DNA from: Mortierella sp. BCC40632
Lineage: Eukaryota > Mortierellomycota > Mortierellomycetes > Mortierellales > Mortierellaceae
Reading direction: 5' to 3'
Assembly: GCA_011634665.1 (NCBI GenBank)
Contig: WAEK01000008.1
Coordinates: forward strand, 1,357,501-1,421,500
DNA length: 64,000 bases
Position numbers and translations under genes: made by a program. Every line of letters starts with the position of its first letter. Within the stretch, counting starts at the first letter, position 1. Shown in pieces: positions 1 to 13,156 of the stretch. The notes below the pieces were generated by a model, which searched no databases, was not told the DNA's origin, and saw nothing but the letters and a program-made list of their open reading frames with translations.

Positions 1-51
1 AAGGTAGAGAGAAAGAAAGGAATGAAAGGAGAGAGAGTGAGTGAGTGAGAG

Positions 52-105
<54 letters not shown>

Positions 106-1065
106 GGGATGCAAACTGTAGGATGCAATGAGAAGGCAGAGGAAGGGATGCGACTACCGTTGCAAAGACGGAAGAGAGAACAAGGGCTTGGCTGTCATGG
201 CATCCTCTTTCTCCCGTGCCTCTCACTCTCTCGCTCTCTTTCGTCTCATTCGAACTCACTCACCCACTCACTCATTCACCCCTACTCTCTCTCTCACACA
301 CACACACACACACCACCTCTCCTACTTACCCTTGCTCTCTCTCACTCTCTCTGTCGCTCTCTCTTTTACTCCATCCCGGCACCGCCTTGAAGCCGTGGTC
401 ACAGGAACTTTTCTCTTCGGTCTACCGAATACTTGCGCTCAATCGCGCCATCCTCAGTTGTGCCTTGTCTTTGAGACCTGTCTACCGCGCCCCGATAAAC
501 GCGTGCTCCCAATCATTGTTCCTTTGGACTAGCCATGGTACACCCTCTTTCAGGTGTGGGTAAATTGCTCTACTCGCCGGCTCGTCAGATCAGACACAAT
601 AATGTTCATCCTTCCCACTGCCTTTTCTGCTCTTAACATTCCCCTGAAAGTACGCTCGTTCTTGTTTGTCCGTGGATCTTTTCACTCGACCGACAAAGGA
701 GAGAGGGAGGGAGGCTAATGGCCATGTTAACAGCGTCTGCTCCAAACCTCTCCATTTGATATCCCTTGTATGTCTGGACCGCCCTCCTCCAAGCATTTAT
801 CTAACCTGCTCCCAGGTCGTTCGTTACACCTCTCTCCTATCGTATACTGCTTCCTTCCTTGAAAAGTCAAATGCATCTTGTTGCCGTAGTGGAAGTGGTC
901 CCCCTATCAAGGCTCCGTTTACCCCAACTTTACTGCAAGGTGCATGCAATGGTATTTGTTCTATTGGTAACATTTTGGCCGGCTCGACTCTGTACTCGGA
1001 CAGATACACCGGTGAAGCAGTGTTGCATTGGTTTTGCTTCTGGTGTAGAAAGGATTGTACAAGTC

Positions 1066-1097
<32 letters not shown>

Positions 1098-1482
1098 GAT
1101 GCCTACCAGAGAAAGAACCAATGCTTAATAGAATAGTACACACGATGAAAAGCCGAGAAGGAAAACTACGAAAGCTATTATGAAGTTTGCAACGAGTCTG
1201 AGGCAGATCAATCAGACAGCGTACTCCCTTCTCTCTCTCTCTCTCTCGCTCTCTCTGTCTCTGTCTCTCTCTCTCTCGTATGAATGAAAATCTCTTTCTC
1301 TCACTCCTCCGCTAAGCTGGGTTCTTTTTTAAGCTCAAAAAGAATGTGTGGGGTTGGGAAGAACACATGCTCCAGCTCCCACACACTGCAGAACAGTTGA
1401 GCAGAAGGGTGAAAAATCCAGAGACCGACCTCTCTTTTTTTAAACACTTTACCGTCATTCTCTCTTCCCCCTTTGCTCCAGA
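1..1482. repeat. Microsatellite-rich spacer without a supported gene
   Basis: This stretch holds simple repeats. There is a (TG)n run at 54-100, pyrimidine-rich CT/CA tracts at about 225-365, a T27 homopolymer at 1066-1092, and CT repeats at 1229-1276 and near 1540-1562. The open frames here are translations of these low-complexity tracts, with no recognisable domain and no matching splice structure. The last few hundred bases probably contain the promoter and leader of the F-box/LRR gene that starts at 1483, but I could not identify a specific element. Confidence 0.7.
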
Positions 1483-4403
1483 ATGAACCAACCAGACAGT
1501 AAGGATCCTCGGCATTGTTTGCTAATGCTGAATGATGCTTCTCTCTTTCTCTCTCTCTCTTTCAAAAGAGACTCCCTAATGGGTCCACTTTCGTCATTGT
1601 CTTCATAGTCACACAGGATGCGAAAGGACTCTCGCTTCCTAACGAGATCCTTTTACGCATTGTCGAATTCTCATCGGATGACCTCCAGCTACTCCATGGA
1701 CTACTCACCGTCAACCGCTTCTTCTTCGAGGTGGTTGTCCAGCATATCTACGGCGACTCTGCAAAATTCTTCACCCAATCCATCTTCTTGAGACACTCTC
1801 TTTCAGCTGCTGCAAGGGAACGGAGAACCCTCCGCCTGAGAAAATTCCATGACCTGATCCTCGGCTCACTTTTGCTTTACTCGGGTCAAGACCCTCGGCG
1901 CACCTTGGAGATCCATGGTCTCGAGCCTGTTTATCCGATCACCACCCCTCTCTTGGCTATCTGCTTCGGGTCAGACGACAGCAGTGAGTCCGATGGGGTG
2001 GCTGCGACTTTTAATTCTCGAGAGAGCAGGAGACCAAGTATCAACTACTCTAGCTACATCACTACTCTTCATATGAAAGGACCTGGTCCGGAATGGGAGT
2101 CTCTAGTTCAATTACGAAGTGGTTCCAGCTCTCGAGTTTTACAGGGCTCTCGTGAACTTCAGTATGCTTACCATGAGCTTCTCTTGGACAACCTCGCTCC
2201 CCACATCCGTCATTTGGAGGCCAGGGTGGAGCAATTTTGGGTGTTCAATCATATGCAAGTGCATCTTGACATGCAGTCGCTCCAAGTCCTCGAGCCCAGG
2301 AAAGACGATTGGCCATACGTCCTTGACAGGGAGGACTGTACCTGTGTAATGCGTTTCATCCGAGAAAACCAGATAGCATTCCCTGAAAAGGCTCCCTTGG
2401 AACTTGACCTTGGCCCCGAGTTTGATATACCAATCAGCAGTGGAGTCTATTCAAGTCCAGATAATCGGCGAGAGCTTTTTAATATTCAGACATATGGGAG
2501 ACTGGGGTTCTATATTGCAGTGGAATCTCCGCGATCCATGAATGTTTCTGAGATTCCGTTTTTCTATCACGTCTGGGACTCGACAGGAATCAGCGTGTCG
2601 AGGCTACGAGAATTGGTAGATACAATCGATCGTGTTACATTCATGGAGGGCAACTCTGGACCACAAGGCAGTCACTTGACTGTTGCACTCAACTTTCAAA
2701 AGTTCTTGTTACATTGTCACCAGCTTCAGAAACTTTCGATCTTTGTCAGTCATGTAGATCAGTTCAACTTTAACAAAGAGTACCAGAACGAAATCTTGGA
2801 CTTGGAAAGACCACTAACAGCGGCAATATCTCGAACGATATCGACGACAGCAACCCTCCCCCAGTTGCTGGACCTCAATCTCTGGACAACCCGTCCCTAC
2901 AAAGTCATGGTTGGCGCCTTGAATGATGCTGTCCAAGCATTTGGTAGATCATTGCGCACACTACAGGCTACTATTGTGTCAGAGGCAAAAGCAATGGATG
3001 GCGTTATAGCTTCGTTCAATGAACCTTTTGGCCCGTTGACCTCTGTCGGCTTCTCAAGACGGTGCAACACTATTGGATTTTGGCATGCGCCGTTTCTAAG
3101 AGAGATAACTCTCTCTCTTCGTGGCGCAATTGCGCTTGAAGTTGGAACCTTTAGCGGATGCCCACAACTTGAAAAGCTTTCGTTTGGATTCAGGATTGAT
3201 CCGCTCAAAAGACGGGCGGCCCAATCTGCTGGAAAATCCTCTTTTGCAAGTGTTGACCAGCTCCCAGAGATTCCGCCTTGGTTAAATCCATTCAAGTTAT
3301 TTCCAAAATGGGAACTCCCTCAACTACGCAGCCTTGACCTAACGAACGATGCAGCTTTACGGTTCAATTATGAGTCTCTAGAAGATGGAATGCCAAAGCT
3401 TGAATATCTAACGTTGCAGGAGCATCATGGACGGTCAATCTTGGGAGATCTTGAAAGAGTCCCAAGACTTTCAAGGCATATCGGAATTAATATATCAGAA
3501 TCAACAGCTTACCCCTCAACATTATGCAAGGAGAATCAGCAGTCGCACTGCGACCTGAATCAAGCGAATTGTTACCAGGAGGGCTGTATGCCGAATGTGG
3601 AAGAAACCCGCGATAGCCATGTAACTTCAGAGAGCAACGATGCCTGGATTAACAAATGGAACCTCCCCAGACTTCGGACTCTAGTTATGAATGGACGATG
3701 CTCATCTGTGTTTAGCTGGAACAAACTTGAAGGACTTCCTTCTTTGGTCGATTTAAGTCTCCATAACGAGGATGGCCCAATGCAGAGAATCCCAATCATA
3801 CCAACCAACGACGCTCGCTCTAGCTTTCCGAGATTTGACACGAGCAACTCTATTGACATCAACGACACCGAGGAATTTCTTAAACATCAGCAACCCTTGT
3901 TTAATAGCAAGCTGGAGGATGTGGTTCTTGTCGGAAAATGGATGTTGGCTCCTGATGATATCGTGTATCTGTTGGCCATTTATATGCCGAATGTGAGCAA
4001 TATGGTCATCAATACTATTCCAAGCAGCTGGCTGGATGGCCCTAGACTTATGAAGGGCATTTTGCGATCTTTGGAAGTAGCGAACAGTAAGGAATACGAC
4101 AGACTGATTAAAGCATCGCCTACGACTTCGTTTCCACATGAGCCTATTGAGAAGCTGCAGGAGGCGGAAGGATCTGGGCACGGATTACCACCACTATCAC
4201 CGCTTAACACAGCAGGATTAGACAACGGTAGGCGGATTCGACCAGGTGATAGCCTGCGTTATCTCTACTACGATGGTAAATATGGATGGGAACTACCTGA
4301 CGGCTTCAAGAAAATCAGCGAAATGGAAAAAGACCTATATAGTAGTGACAAGACCTGTTGTATTCTCAACTTCGAGAGCGAGTGTTTAATTAGAACTCGC
4401 TAG
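1483..4403 (+). CDS. F-box/leucine-rich repeat-like protein, paralogue FL1 (2 exons)
   Basis: Probable SCF-type substrate adaptor or LRR scaffold, the first of four paralogues here. My model is exon 1 at 1483-1498 (MNQPD plus one base), a 110-nt phase-1 intron (GTAAGG...CATAG), and exon 2 at 1609-4403, giving 936 aa. Exon 2 opens with an F-box-like segment (LPNEILLRIVEFSSDDLQLL) and then TVNRFFF, matching the start of the other copies. The rest is divergent LRR-type sequence with recurring family motifs: VDQFNFNKEY, FGRSLRTLQA, FWHAPFLREI, GCPQLEKLSF and FPKWELPQLR. The C-terminal RPGDSLRYLY block is also shared. The internal GTG at 1731 is not the real start, because coding similarity continues upstream of it to the acceptor at 1608. 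FL1 is the most divergent copy and lies apart from the other three. The F-box assignment is by pattern only; the target is unknown. Confidence 0.82.
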
Positions 4404-4476
4404 TAATTTTTGCTAAACTATCCACAGGAGAGGCCTGTTCCTGAAAGAATACAGAGCCAAGAGCGTAGTTCGATAC

Positions 4477-4742
4477 ATGATTGCATGCTGCAAGGGCACA
4501 GGCGAACTTTGTTCTGAAATGTCTAAACTTATCGTGGGCCGAGAATACAGTCACATCACCCTCCCGCCGGGGGGGAGACAAAAGTGGCTGGGAAATGTGA
4601 AGGTCTGGAATGCAAACCATCTTTTGCTCCATCGACAGAGGTTCATTGACTCAGCAGACACGGTTTTGGCAGGAAGGATATGCAAGGACATGCAGGCGTT
4701 CACGGCTCAGCTCGAATTGACCCTCAATGAGGCAGACCACAA
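4477..4742 (+). other. Open stretch upstream of MED23, possible alternative 5' exon
   Basis: A frame stays open from an ATG at 4477, past a possible GT donor at 4744, to a stop at 4830. The part before 4743 (for example DMQAFTAQLELTLNEADHK) looks more like coding sequence than its surroundings and could be a MED23 N-terminal exon. However, its phase does not join cleanly to the good acceptor at 5006. I list it as unresolved rather than as a gene. Confidence 0.25.
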
Positions 4743-4897
4743 GGTACCCATTTCATCCGCTCCGCGCCATTTCAACACGCCTTCAGAAGGTCCATCGCGA
4801 CATGGTCGGCCATTTCGACCAGGAGAATAAACCTTGCGCTATTTCTTTTTATTCTGTTTTGTCCATCGCGCTTAGCTTGCAAACATAAATCCAGAGG

Positions 4898-7800
4898 ATG
4901 CAGACAACTTTTTTTGGTGAGTCTGGGATTCATGCCATCGCCAAAGTTCTCAGGAATGACTTGTCAATATAGTAGACTTGTGACTGACTACTTTGTTCGT
5001 CTATAGCATCTTCCAAGTGCCTGCTGTAAAGAAACGGCGTCTGAACCCATCCGTTTCCTGGACGCGATACCTATCAGATCCAGACAACTCCAAGTGTCTA
5101 ACGGGTTTGGCAGCAGAGTTCCTCAAGGCTTGCAAGTCTCTTGACAGCGCAGTAAGTTTTTTTTTTTTTTTTTTTTTTTTTTTATTTTATTTTATTTTTG
5201 TCCAGGGGTTGGCGCTCTTTGTTCATTTGTACTCTCTGTAATCTTTGAACCAATAGGACGACTCATTGGGATCACTTATCCAGAAATACAATGGCTCGCT
5301 CCAGTCCCCAGCAAAAGCCTCATTCTTGCTTGCGCTTCTCTATAACATCTTTCATCCGACCTCAGCACTCCCGATTTATGATCGTATCAAATCGCCTGTC
5401 TCGCTGGGCCGATCTTTTGTCCAATTAATCCAGTACTTGGAGGTCACCAATCATTTCCAATGGATGGGTACCATGGCACTTTTGCTCCGGTGCTTGCAAC
5501 AGCCAGATGGGGATGCGATCTATCCAGAGACGGCGACGGGCATCATCATCTCACTGTTGAAAAAAATTAACCTTTTGCCACTAAACTGTAACCAAGACCA
5601 ACGAGAGTGCGCTGCAAAAGGACTTGAGGTCATTAGGGCGTTCCTTGAGAGCCAATATTCCTCCAAGGGTGCTCATGCAACCTATTACGATCTGCTACGT
5701 GAGGTAAGTGACGTTTGTGTTGATGCTGAGTCGCCCAATTTACGAGTGATACAGCTATTTACCAATGCTTTTTGTTTATTTTTTTTTCATTTAATAGATC
5801 CCACAGGTTTTCCCGCCTGGCGTTGTGGTTCACTGGACCTTGGAGCCCTTCATGAAACATTTACAGAGGCGCCGACAAAGTCTAGCAGCACTGGTCATGC
5901 CACCGGATGCTTCCTGGCCACTGATTTCACAAGTCAGTCGACAGCATGAGTTTACAAACCTGATCCAGCGGCCTGGATATCTCATGTTTGCGCCAGACTA
6001 TGTAAACCTTTTGGTTTTTGTTTAAAGTTGCTACTGACCTGAAGACAGCTCGAACCTAATTTCTGTATTCTAACCGCTCAACATGGGGAAAAATATATAT
6101 ATATAGGCGAACGCAATACGGGATGGACAAGTTACAACAAATGTGAGCTTGCTCTGCGATCTATTATACCAGCGAGCACCATCGGACGAAATATTTTTCA
6201 TGATCCGGCAGCTCCCCCCAACACCATCTGGAATCTCAGCAGTACGAGAGGCATTCGTAGCAAAGACAAGAGATGTCGTGCGCTGTATCCAACGTCATAG
6301 CCGTTTCCATGAGCCCCGGAACGTCGACACGTCGGCACCTGTTTACCCTAACCCTGAGATGGTGATTCCTGACAACCTGGATTTTATGGAGATCCTCACT
6401 GAACTTTCTGATCAGCTCTATACGTTTGTCGGATCTGACCTCTCACAAATCGCCCAAATTTATCCGACGGGTTTTGCCATCCTCTACGAGGACTTGATCA
6501 ACGACTACCACGGTCTTGTTGCGGGAACCGACAAGCAACCACCCGAGCTTGAAAGGGATAACACACTTATATTTTTACTTTTGCAGCTAATTCACCTTGA
6601 AAAGGTTGGGGGAAAGGATAAACTTCTAGCTCAGGATTATGCGGGCGATGAGCATCTCTTCCGTTTGTTGATCTCACTCTACAATGAAGACCAGGTCAAT
6701 TCCAAGGATGGATTCTATCTCCGTGATCTTGCTCTCCAGTGCGCGATTACACACCAACAAGGCTACATCCGTGATCGATCCATGATGAAGTTTCGTCATC
6801 CAAAGCTGGCTGTGATCTGGCCCCATTACTCTCAGATTTGCTACAACATTCAGACATATTTCATGCACAAGTACAAGAACAATGTCCAGGACATGACCTC
6901 CCTCTCCAATCTACCATTGCAGGAGAATGTCAAAATCGCGATGGAGTCGCAATTGAAGCAGCACCTTGTCGCAGGAACTCTATTCATCTACCTCGTTCCA
7001 AACTACCTTGGCAAGGAAGTCGAACTGGATCCCTCTGGCATGTTTTTGAAAGGCGGTGCATTGAGCTATAAACTACTGGATCTGCTCAACATCGACACGA
7101 AGCACAGGTGAAGAAGTGTTTTTGTTTTTATTTTTACTTTTCGATTTAGCAAAGTTTTCTTAGCCTATACTAACTCCTTTGTTATAAACCAGACTGCTAG
7201 GGCTTATATACAAAATGATGTTGGATGGCGAGCAGGGACCACGGATTCATGGCGACTCGTTCTCGGTCAAATTTGTTTCGCCCTATGTGATCGATGTTGT
7301 CTACAAGCTGCTGTCGACTACTCCATGTGCAGTGGAGCCTGTACTCAAAGTCTTGTTTGACAAGCTAAGAAGATACGACAGAACGCCCAAGACTATTAGT
7401 GAAGTTCCAGCAGAGGTCATTCGTTGGCAGTTCACGGTCCTACAACTCCTTAACTTTAGGCTGATCCGATCGTTAAAGTTCACAGCCACTTGTCCACACC
7501 TACTTCATTATATGAAGTTCAGTCAGTCCATGGCAAAGCATCGGGCTGCTCACAATCTTATCGAGTCTTGTAACCACAGCGCGATGAGCATCCAAACTAG
7601 TCACAAGTTTTTGCGATCGCTTGTGGATCAAAAGAGGGAAAAGAAGTTTTGGTTCGAAGAATCCGAGGCCCTCGCTCGTCGTGCCGTGCTAACTGTGGCT
7701 AGAATTGTGAAACTCCGTGGTCAAGGCGATGCTCCCTTGAGTCAAATCCGAGAGCTTCTTCAAATCCTTCATAAGCACCCCATCGTCTGGACAGAGGAAA

Positions 7801-10431
7801 TCATGGAGCACTTCCCAGAATCCGTACGTGACTTTTACCGGGCGCAGGAGCAGTCTGGTCAAGTGCATGGTATCCCTGGAGCTGTCACTGAAGAGGAGGT
7901 CTCAACCCTGCTTGAAGGAACATCAGTGCACAATGTTCTTTTGGTGCCCAAGGGTACAGAACCCAACACATATCTCCTGAGCCACTATGCTGACATGGAG
8001 AATCACCCATTCTTCTTGTGTGTATTCTGGGAGATTATTGTCATTCATCAACACATCTCTGAGGCAATGTTGGAGGACATCCGAGCAGTGATGTTACAAT
8101 TCCCGCCTTCGCATATGTCGACCTATACCCAGCAACTGATCGACTATGCTCTCTGGAAACTCGATCCCAAGAATCCAAGTGCCTCGGGAACGATTGAATT
8201 TGTGGTTCAGATGTTTGAAGACTTGGTGTGGAACTACCAACTGCTTAGTATCGAGCATGTGCTTTTGGCCCTCATGACTGGTCATCCAGCACGTTCAGGA
8301 GATTTAGGACTCAAGGTTTTGGTTCAAATGACGACCCATTCTCAGGAGCTGACCAACCGTATCTTACACTGGACCTCGATCGGCATTAGTCCACGCCCAT
8401 GGGAGGAAGACAACTACTACGAGAAGTTACACAGTTATTTGTCGAGATATCCCGAGTACTTTGGATTTGAAGCGCATGCGATCAAGAGTGGCTCCAACCC
8501 AATCCAACCACCGCTGGAGATGCCGCTTTTAGTGATGTACAACAATGTGCTCTTGAGGCTACTCAACATCTTTGACATGATCATTGGTAGATTCATTGAG
8601 TACAAGATGAACGACGCTCTGGTGATGTTCCTAGAGAAGTTTGCGTGCCTCTACCTCTATCATAGTACGCCCATTGGGTTTATTCGGGACACATTGCTCT
8701 ACTACCACGGATCGCCCACTCTACAGGATCCCAGGGTGATGAAAACATTGTTGAAGGTCCTGGACCCCAAGCAGGTGGAGCTCTGCCCAGTCTTGATGGA
8801 TTACATTCAAGAACTCAGTCGAGGCGAGGATCAATTTGACGAGAATTATGTCTATGATGTTTGCCGCAAGTTAGCCCTTGCCACGGATCCAAAGGAATGT
8901 GGATACAAAACAGATCCTGCTATGCCAGAACGACACTACCGCGAGATTGCCAATCCGGCGACTCAGGGACTCTATATTGCTATCATTGAGACCCTTGCCA
9001 GTCCCATCCCCAAGGAGAAGTTTGTCATTTATCTCTTGGATCTGGTTTTGGCAAAACGCAGACCACCAAGTCATCATCACCCTCACCATAGCGTCACCTC
9101 AGGCGCGGCAACAGGCGCAACGTCATCAACCAACACCGCTTCGACAGCCTCTGCGTCTCAGGCGTCGGCCTCTTCCAAGGTTGTTCCTGAAGCTCGAGTG
9201 CTTCATGCTGCAGGATTGTTGCTCTCGGCATTACCCAAGGATTATACGGATGTGTTCTTTAATGAGGTCGATACCTTTGTGCGACTTGACGAGACACTGC
9301 TTCAAGCCTCTACAAGACCGATGCCAGAATCCTCGTTTTCGTTCGGCCATCCTCTCCATGGTTCCACAGGAGCGACCAATCTATTCAAACGAAGCAATAC
9401 GGGATTGGGTGCATTCTCTTTTGATTTCTTTAATGGAATGGGTCATCAACACCCTGTCGGGACGAGCCCCAGTTCTAGAGCAGGTGCTGGGTCGATTCCA
9501 GGAGTCCAAGCAGCCTCTCCGACAACTGGGTCGACAGCGACATCCACGGGGGCAGGAACAGGAGTAGGAACAGGGGGAGGAGCCGGAGCTGCAGCAGGAA
9601 CAGGAACAGGAACAGGAGCAGGAGCAACAGGCCAACAACCTTTCCAACGAACTGCTGTTCAGGATATGTTACTTTCATCGATCTTTGGAAGCTATGCCAA
9701 CAATCGGAACAATTTCCGTAGCAACATGCCCAACAGTTTCTTGACGTTTTTCCATTCGTTGGCACATTATTCGTCCCCAGACATTTTGTTGAGGGTGGTC
9801 AAGTGTCTCGAGAATTGGCGCCAAGGGATCTTACCGATGGAAGGAACACATTTGATGAACTACCAAGATTCTCTGATCCAGTTGACAGGGCCCAACAAGA
9901 TGGAAAATGGAAATGGAAGATCAGAAGGCAAGGAGTTGAGGATAAGGACAGATGTGCAGATGCTCTTTATCTGTGCCTTGATTGGGCCGTTGGTACATCG
10001 GTTTGAGAAAGTGCAGATAGGAGGCACAACGGGGCACTTTTTGGTGGTGTTGGTGGAGCTATTTGCAATGGTGACTCTTTCGATGGAGGGGGCAACAGTC
10101 ACTCCTGGTTTGTTCACACTTGAGCAGATTATTGATTTCATGTAAGTCGATGAAAAGATTGAAGGGGGAAAGGAGAGAGAGTGTGTGTGAGTGAGTGTGT
10201 GTGTGTGTATGCTATTGTTATTGTTGTGGTCGCAACAAATCCAACGGCAATAGATTTTTGAAGCTAACAGCGATCTATTCATTGTGGTTAAAATACTTTT
10301 TGTTTGGGGCGGATTTTAGTCATCATGTCCGTGGACAGATTCCAAAAGAACCAGACACGAGCTCACGTTTGGCGCTTGCGCTGAAGGGTATGCGACCATG
10401 GCTTCAAGAAAGACTAGGAGGAATTGTCTAA
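4898..10431 (+). CDS. MED23: Mediator complex subunit 23 (MED23), 7-exon model
   Basis: Subunit of the Mediator tail, which links activators to RNA polymerase II in the nucleus. The family call rests on aligned signatures with animal MED23. Examples are STPIGFIRDTLLYYHGSP (animal RPVTYLYNTLHYYE), the FEDLVWNYQLLSIEHVLLAL region (animal LNDMVWKYNIVTLDRLIL), AAGLLLSALPKDYTDVFF, and ICALIGPLVHRFEKV. Exons that join in frame: 5018-5151 (or from 5007), 5257-5703, 5798-6001, 6107-7107, 7193-10141 and 10320-10431. The last exon supplies IHHVRGQIPKEPDTSSRLAL and the stop. Length is about 1,620 aa, longer than animal MED23. A Gly/Ala/Thr/Ser-rich insertion lies at 9480-9645 and a His/Ser/Ala stretch near 9070-9180. 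The start is uncertain. One option is ATG 4898 with donor GTGAGT at 4917 and acceptor at 5017. The other is ATG 4730 with donor 4744 and acceptor 5006. Intron 2 carries a T27 tract. The gene converges on the GRR1-like gene, 229 bp away. Confidence 0.88.
5157..5183 (+). repeat. T27 homopolymer inside a MED23 intron
   Basis: An uninterrupted run of about 27 T lies four bases after the GTAAGT donor at 5152. It continues as TTTTA repeats to about 5200. The acceptor is at 5256, so the tract is intronic and does not disturb the frame (DSA | DDSLGS). Confidence 0.9.
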
Positions 10432-10435
10432 AAAC

Positions 10436-10460
10436 AAAAAAAAAAAAAAAAAAAAAAAAA
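10436..10460 (+). repeat. A25 tract just downstream of the MED23 stop
   Basis: A homopolymer of about 25 A starts four bases after the stop codon at 10429-10431, followed by TAATAA. It lies in the short space between two convergent genes and may belong to the 3' UTR. It is genomic sequence, so it does not mark a polyadenylation product. Confidence 0.85.
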
Positions 10461-10660
10461 TAATAATAACAAAAAGAAAAGGAAGAGCAACGAGAGAAGC
10501 ATGCCCAATCCCTCCCTCCCACCCAAGTATCATGCATTTTCAGTGTTTTTTGACCTTTATTTTATTTATTTTTTCGAAAGTTAAGGAAAAATGAGGAAAT
10601 ACACACGTGTATGTGTGAAAAAAAAAATAATGCCAAGAGCCTCTTTCACTTCTCATTGTT

Positions 10661-13125
10661 TCAACAGTTGGAGGAATGGCCGTCGCTCGGAAGGTGGAGT
10701 CCTCGACTAGATTCACCTCTCCGGTAATCCAAGGCTTTGCCTGCCGTTTTCCGAGAGCGTTGAGATCGCTTGGTTCGATCTGTGGAAGGAACCGAAGAAG
10801 ATTTCACCGGACGGCGACATTCTTGCTCAACACCTTCCATCGTCGGGTCCTCTTCCACATCTTGTGGGGTAGGCTCTTGACCCTGATCCCAACGCCTTGA
10901 GTGAGAGGTCGATCCAGAATCATAACAGGGCGGTTGTTCAACAGAGCAGCATGAAGGGTGGTGGTGTTGAGGTGAAAGATGACTTCGGTGGTATCGTGGA
11001 TGGAGGTGATGACGGTGGTGACCGCTGGAGGAAGAATCGGTCAATGGTGGTGGTGAAGGAGATGAAGAAGACGAAGAAGAATTTGATGGTGCAGGTGAGA
11101 GGCTCACGGGGCGCAATTCTATTATTTCCTCGACCTCTAAATTGTGTTCTGATGACTCGTCCTCTTGCGGATCAAATTGTAGACCATTCAATGAACGAGT
11201 GGGCTCAGTTGTAGGGGCGACGCTTGGGCTGGCGATCTCTTCAATTGTAGGTATTGTTGTCGTCGTCGATGGGGTGAAGGTTGCTGCCGTGGTTGAAATA
11301 GTGTGCTCAGTAGGAGCGTGGGGAAGTGAGGATGAATGATGAGCAGACTCAAATTGGGTCAGAACTCTAGACGAGGACCAATTTAAAAAGAGTGCGGGAG
11401 TGGGCGCCATTGTCGTGATCGTAGGTCCAGGCCTTGCTTCAATGATGGTCCCTGTAGTTCCAGCCATGGTGGATGCCAAGGCTGGCGACAAGGTGGGCAA
11501 AGATGGTGGTAATGATGCAATATCCAATCCCGAGCCGGGGGCTATTCCAGTTCCAGCTCCGGTTTCTGTTGTGCTACTTGGTCCTAGGTCCAGTCCTGGA
11601 GTAGGCTCTGCTCCCCCTACCATGGCTGTAGTTGCCGTTGGTAGTGTTGTCATGCCTGGATTCGCTGGATTTACTACAGAAGAGAGTGGCTGTCCTGTCA
11701 AGGCCGCAACTGTAGAACTCATGATCCTGTAACTGGCTCGAATCGTTGCCAGATTACTAGCGGCTTGCAAAAACGCTGGACTCTCAAACATACTGTTCCT
11801 GAGATCTCGTACACCCTTGCCCGAAAAGACACAGAAGACGTCTCTTTGCTGGTCTGAAAGCTCAGGTGGGGGTGCACGACAGTGTTTCTGATACCTTGGA
11901 CTCATGAATGCAGGAACACCCGTCAAGGAGAGATGCGTCAACTTGGAGCACTGGTTGACAAGTGCGGTAACTGCTGTCTCCGAGAGATGAATACAGTAGG
12001 AGAGATGGACACGTTCAAGTGTCTGAGAGAGTGCCAAAGAGACGAGTGCATATATTCCATGGTCAGTGATGTTGGAGCACTTGACCAAGCCGATCCGGCG
12101 CAATTTGGGTAGCTGAGAAAGCGCAAAGAGAGAAATATCTGTGAGGCGAGAACAACAAGCCAAGTCCAGGTATCGGATTCGAGTGCAGTGTTGGGCTAGA
12201 ATGGCAATAAGTCGATCCGTGATCTTGTTGCAATGACCCAAATGAAGATAGTGGAGATGTTTGCCCAATGTCTTGATGGAACTGGCGCCCACATCCGTAA
12301 TCTTGTCGCACTTGGTCAACGCCAGTGATCGTAGTCGAGGCGCGGTAGAGATTATCCGTGTCAGTGTCTCATCCGTGAGGTTTGTACATGAAGTAAGTTG
12401 CAAGACACGAAGCTGTTCAAACCGATGAGTCGAAGGGTGGATAAAGGCAAAGGCGCTGTCGGTGATGTTGTTGGTAAGCGTCAGGTTCACATCCCGTACT
12501 TGAGGTAGGCTCTTGAAGATCGATTCGACAGCCTCGTCTGTCAACTGGTGACAGTTGGTTAGGTCGATCTCAATAAGCTGCGGGCAGCGCTCCGTTAGGG
12601 CAAGGACCGAACGGTCCGTCAGCAGGACGCATTGACTAAGCTTGATCTGAGGTTCAGGGAGAGAAGGAGAAGGGATGCGTATGTGGATGTTGAGTGTGTT
12701 GTTTTGTTTATGTGGAGAATGGGAGCAGATAAGGAGAGAGCAAATCCCAGGAGAAGTAAAGAGGGAGAGAGAAAAAGGGAGAAAGCACAGAATGTAATAA
12801 AAGCAAAATTAGTTCTTTCACGTTCCTCCTCCCTTCATAGGACTATGTTCGTAATATCCAGGATCGTCCCGTACGGGCCATGGTTCTGCCCAAAGGGACT
12901 AGATGGGATAGATAGTGCGATGAATGACAGAAACAGGATGAAGAGCTGGAATGTCCTCTTACACCCATACTCCCTAGTCGTCTTTCGTCAGCATCGTTGG
13001 TCACTCTGGGGTAAGAACACAGATGTACTCTGTACTTTGCAAGGCCTGTTCTCGACAACTTTGGCTGGCTCGGCCTCGTCTCCCTTTCACTCGACCCTTG
13101 TCCTCACACCAAAAGTGGGTCTTTT

Positions 13126-13156
<31 letters not shown>

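Noticed and set aside
9381..9765. Cys/Ser-rich and Leu-rich - strand frames inside MED23
   Set aside because: Antisense shadows of the GGAACA repeat that encodes the Gly/Ala/Thr insertion in MED23.
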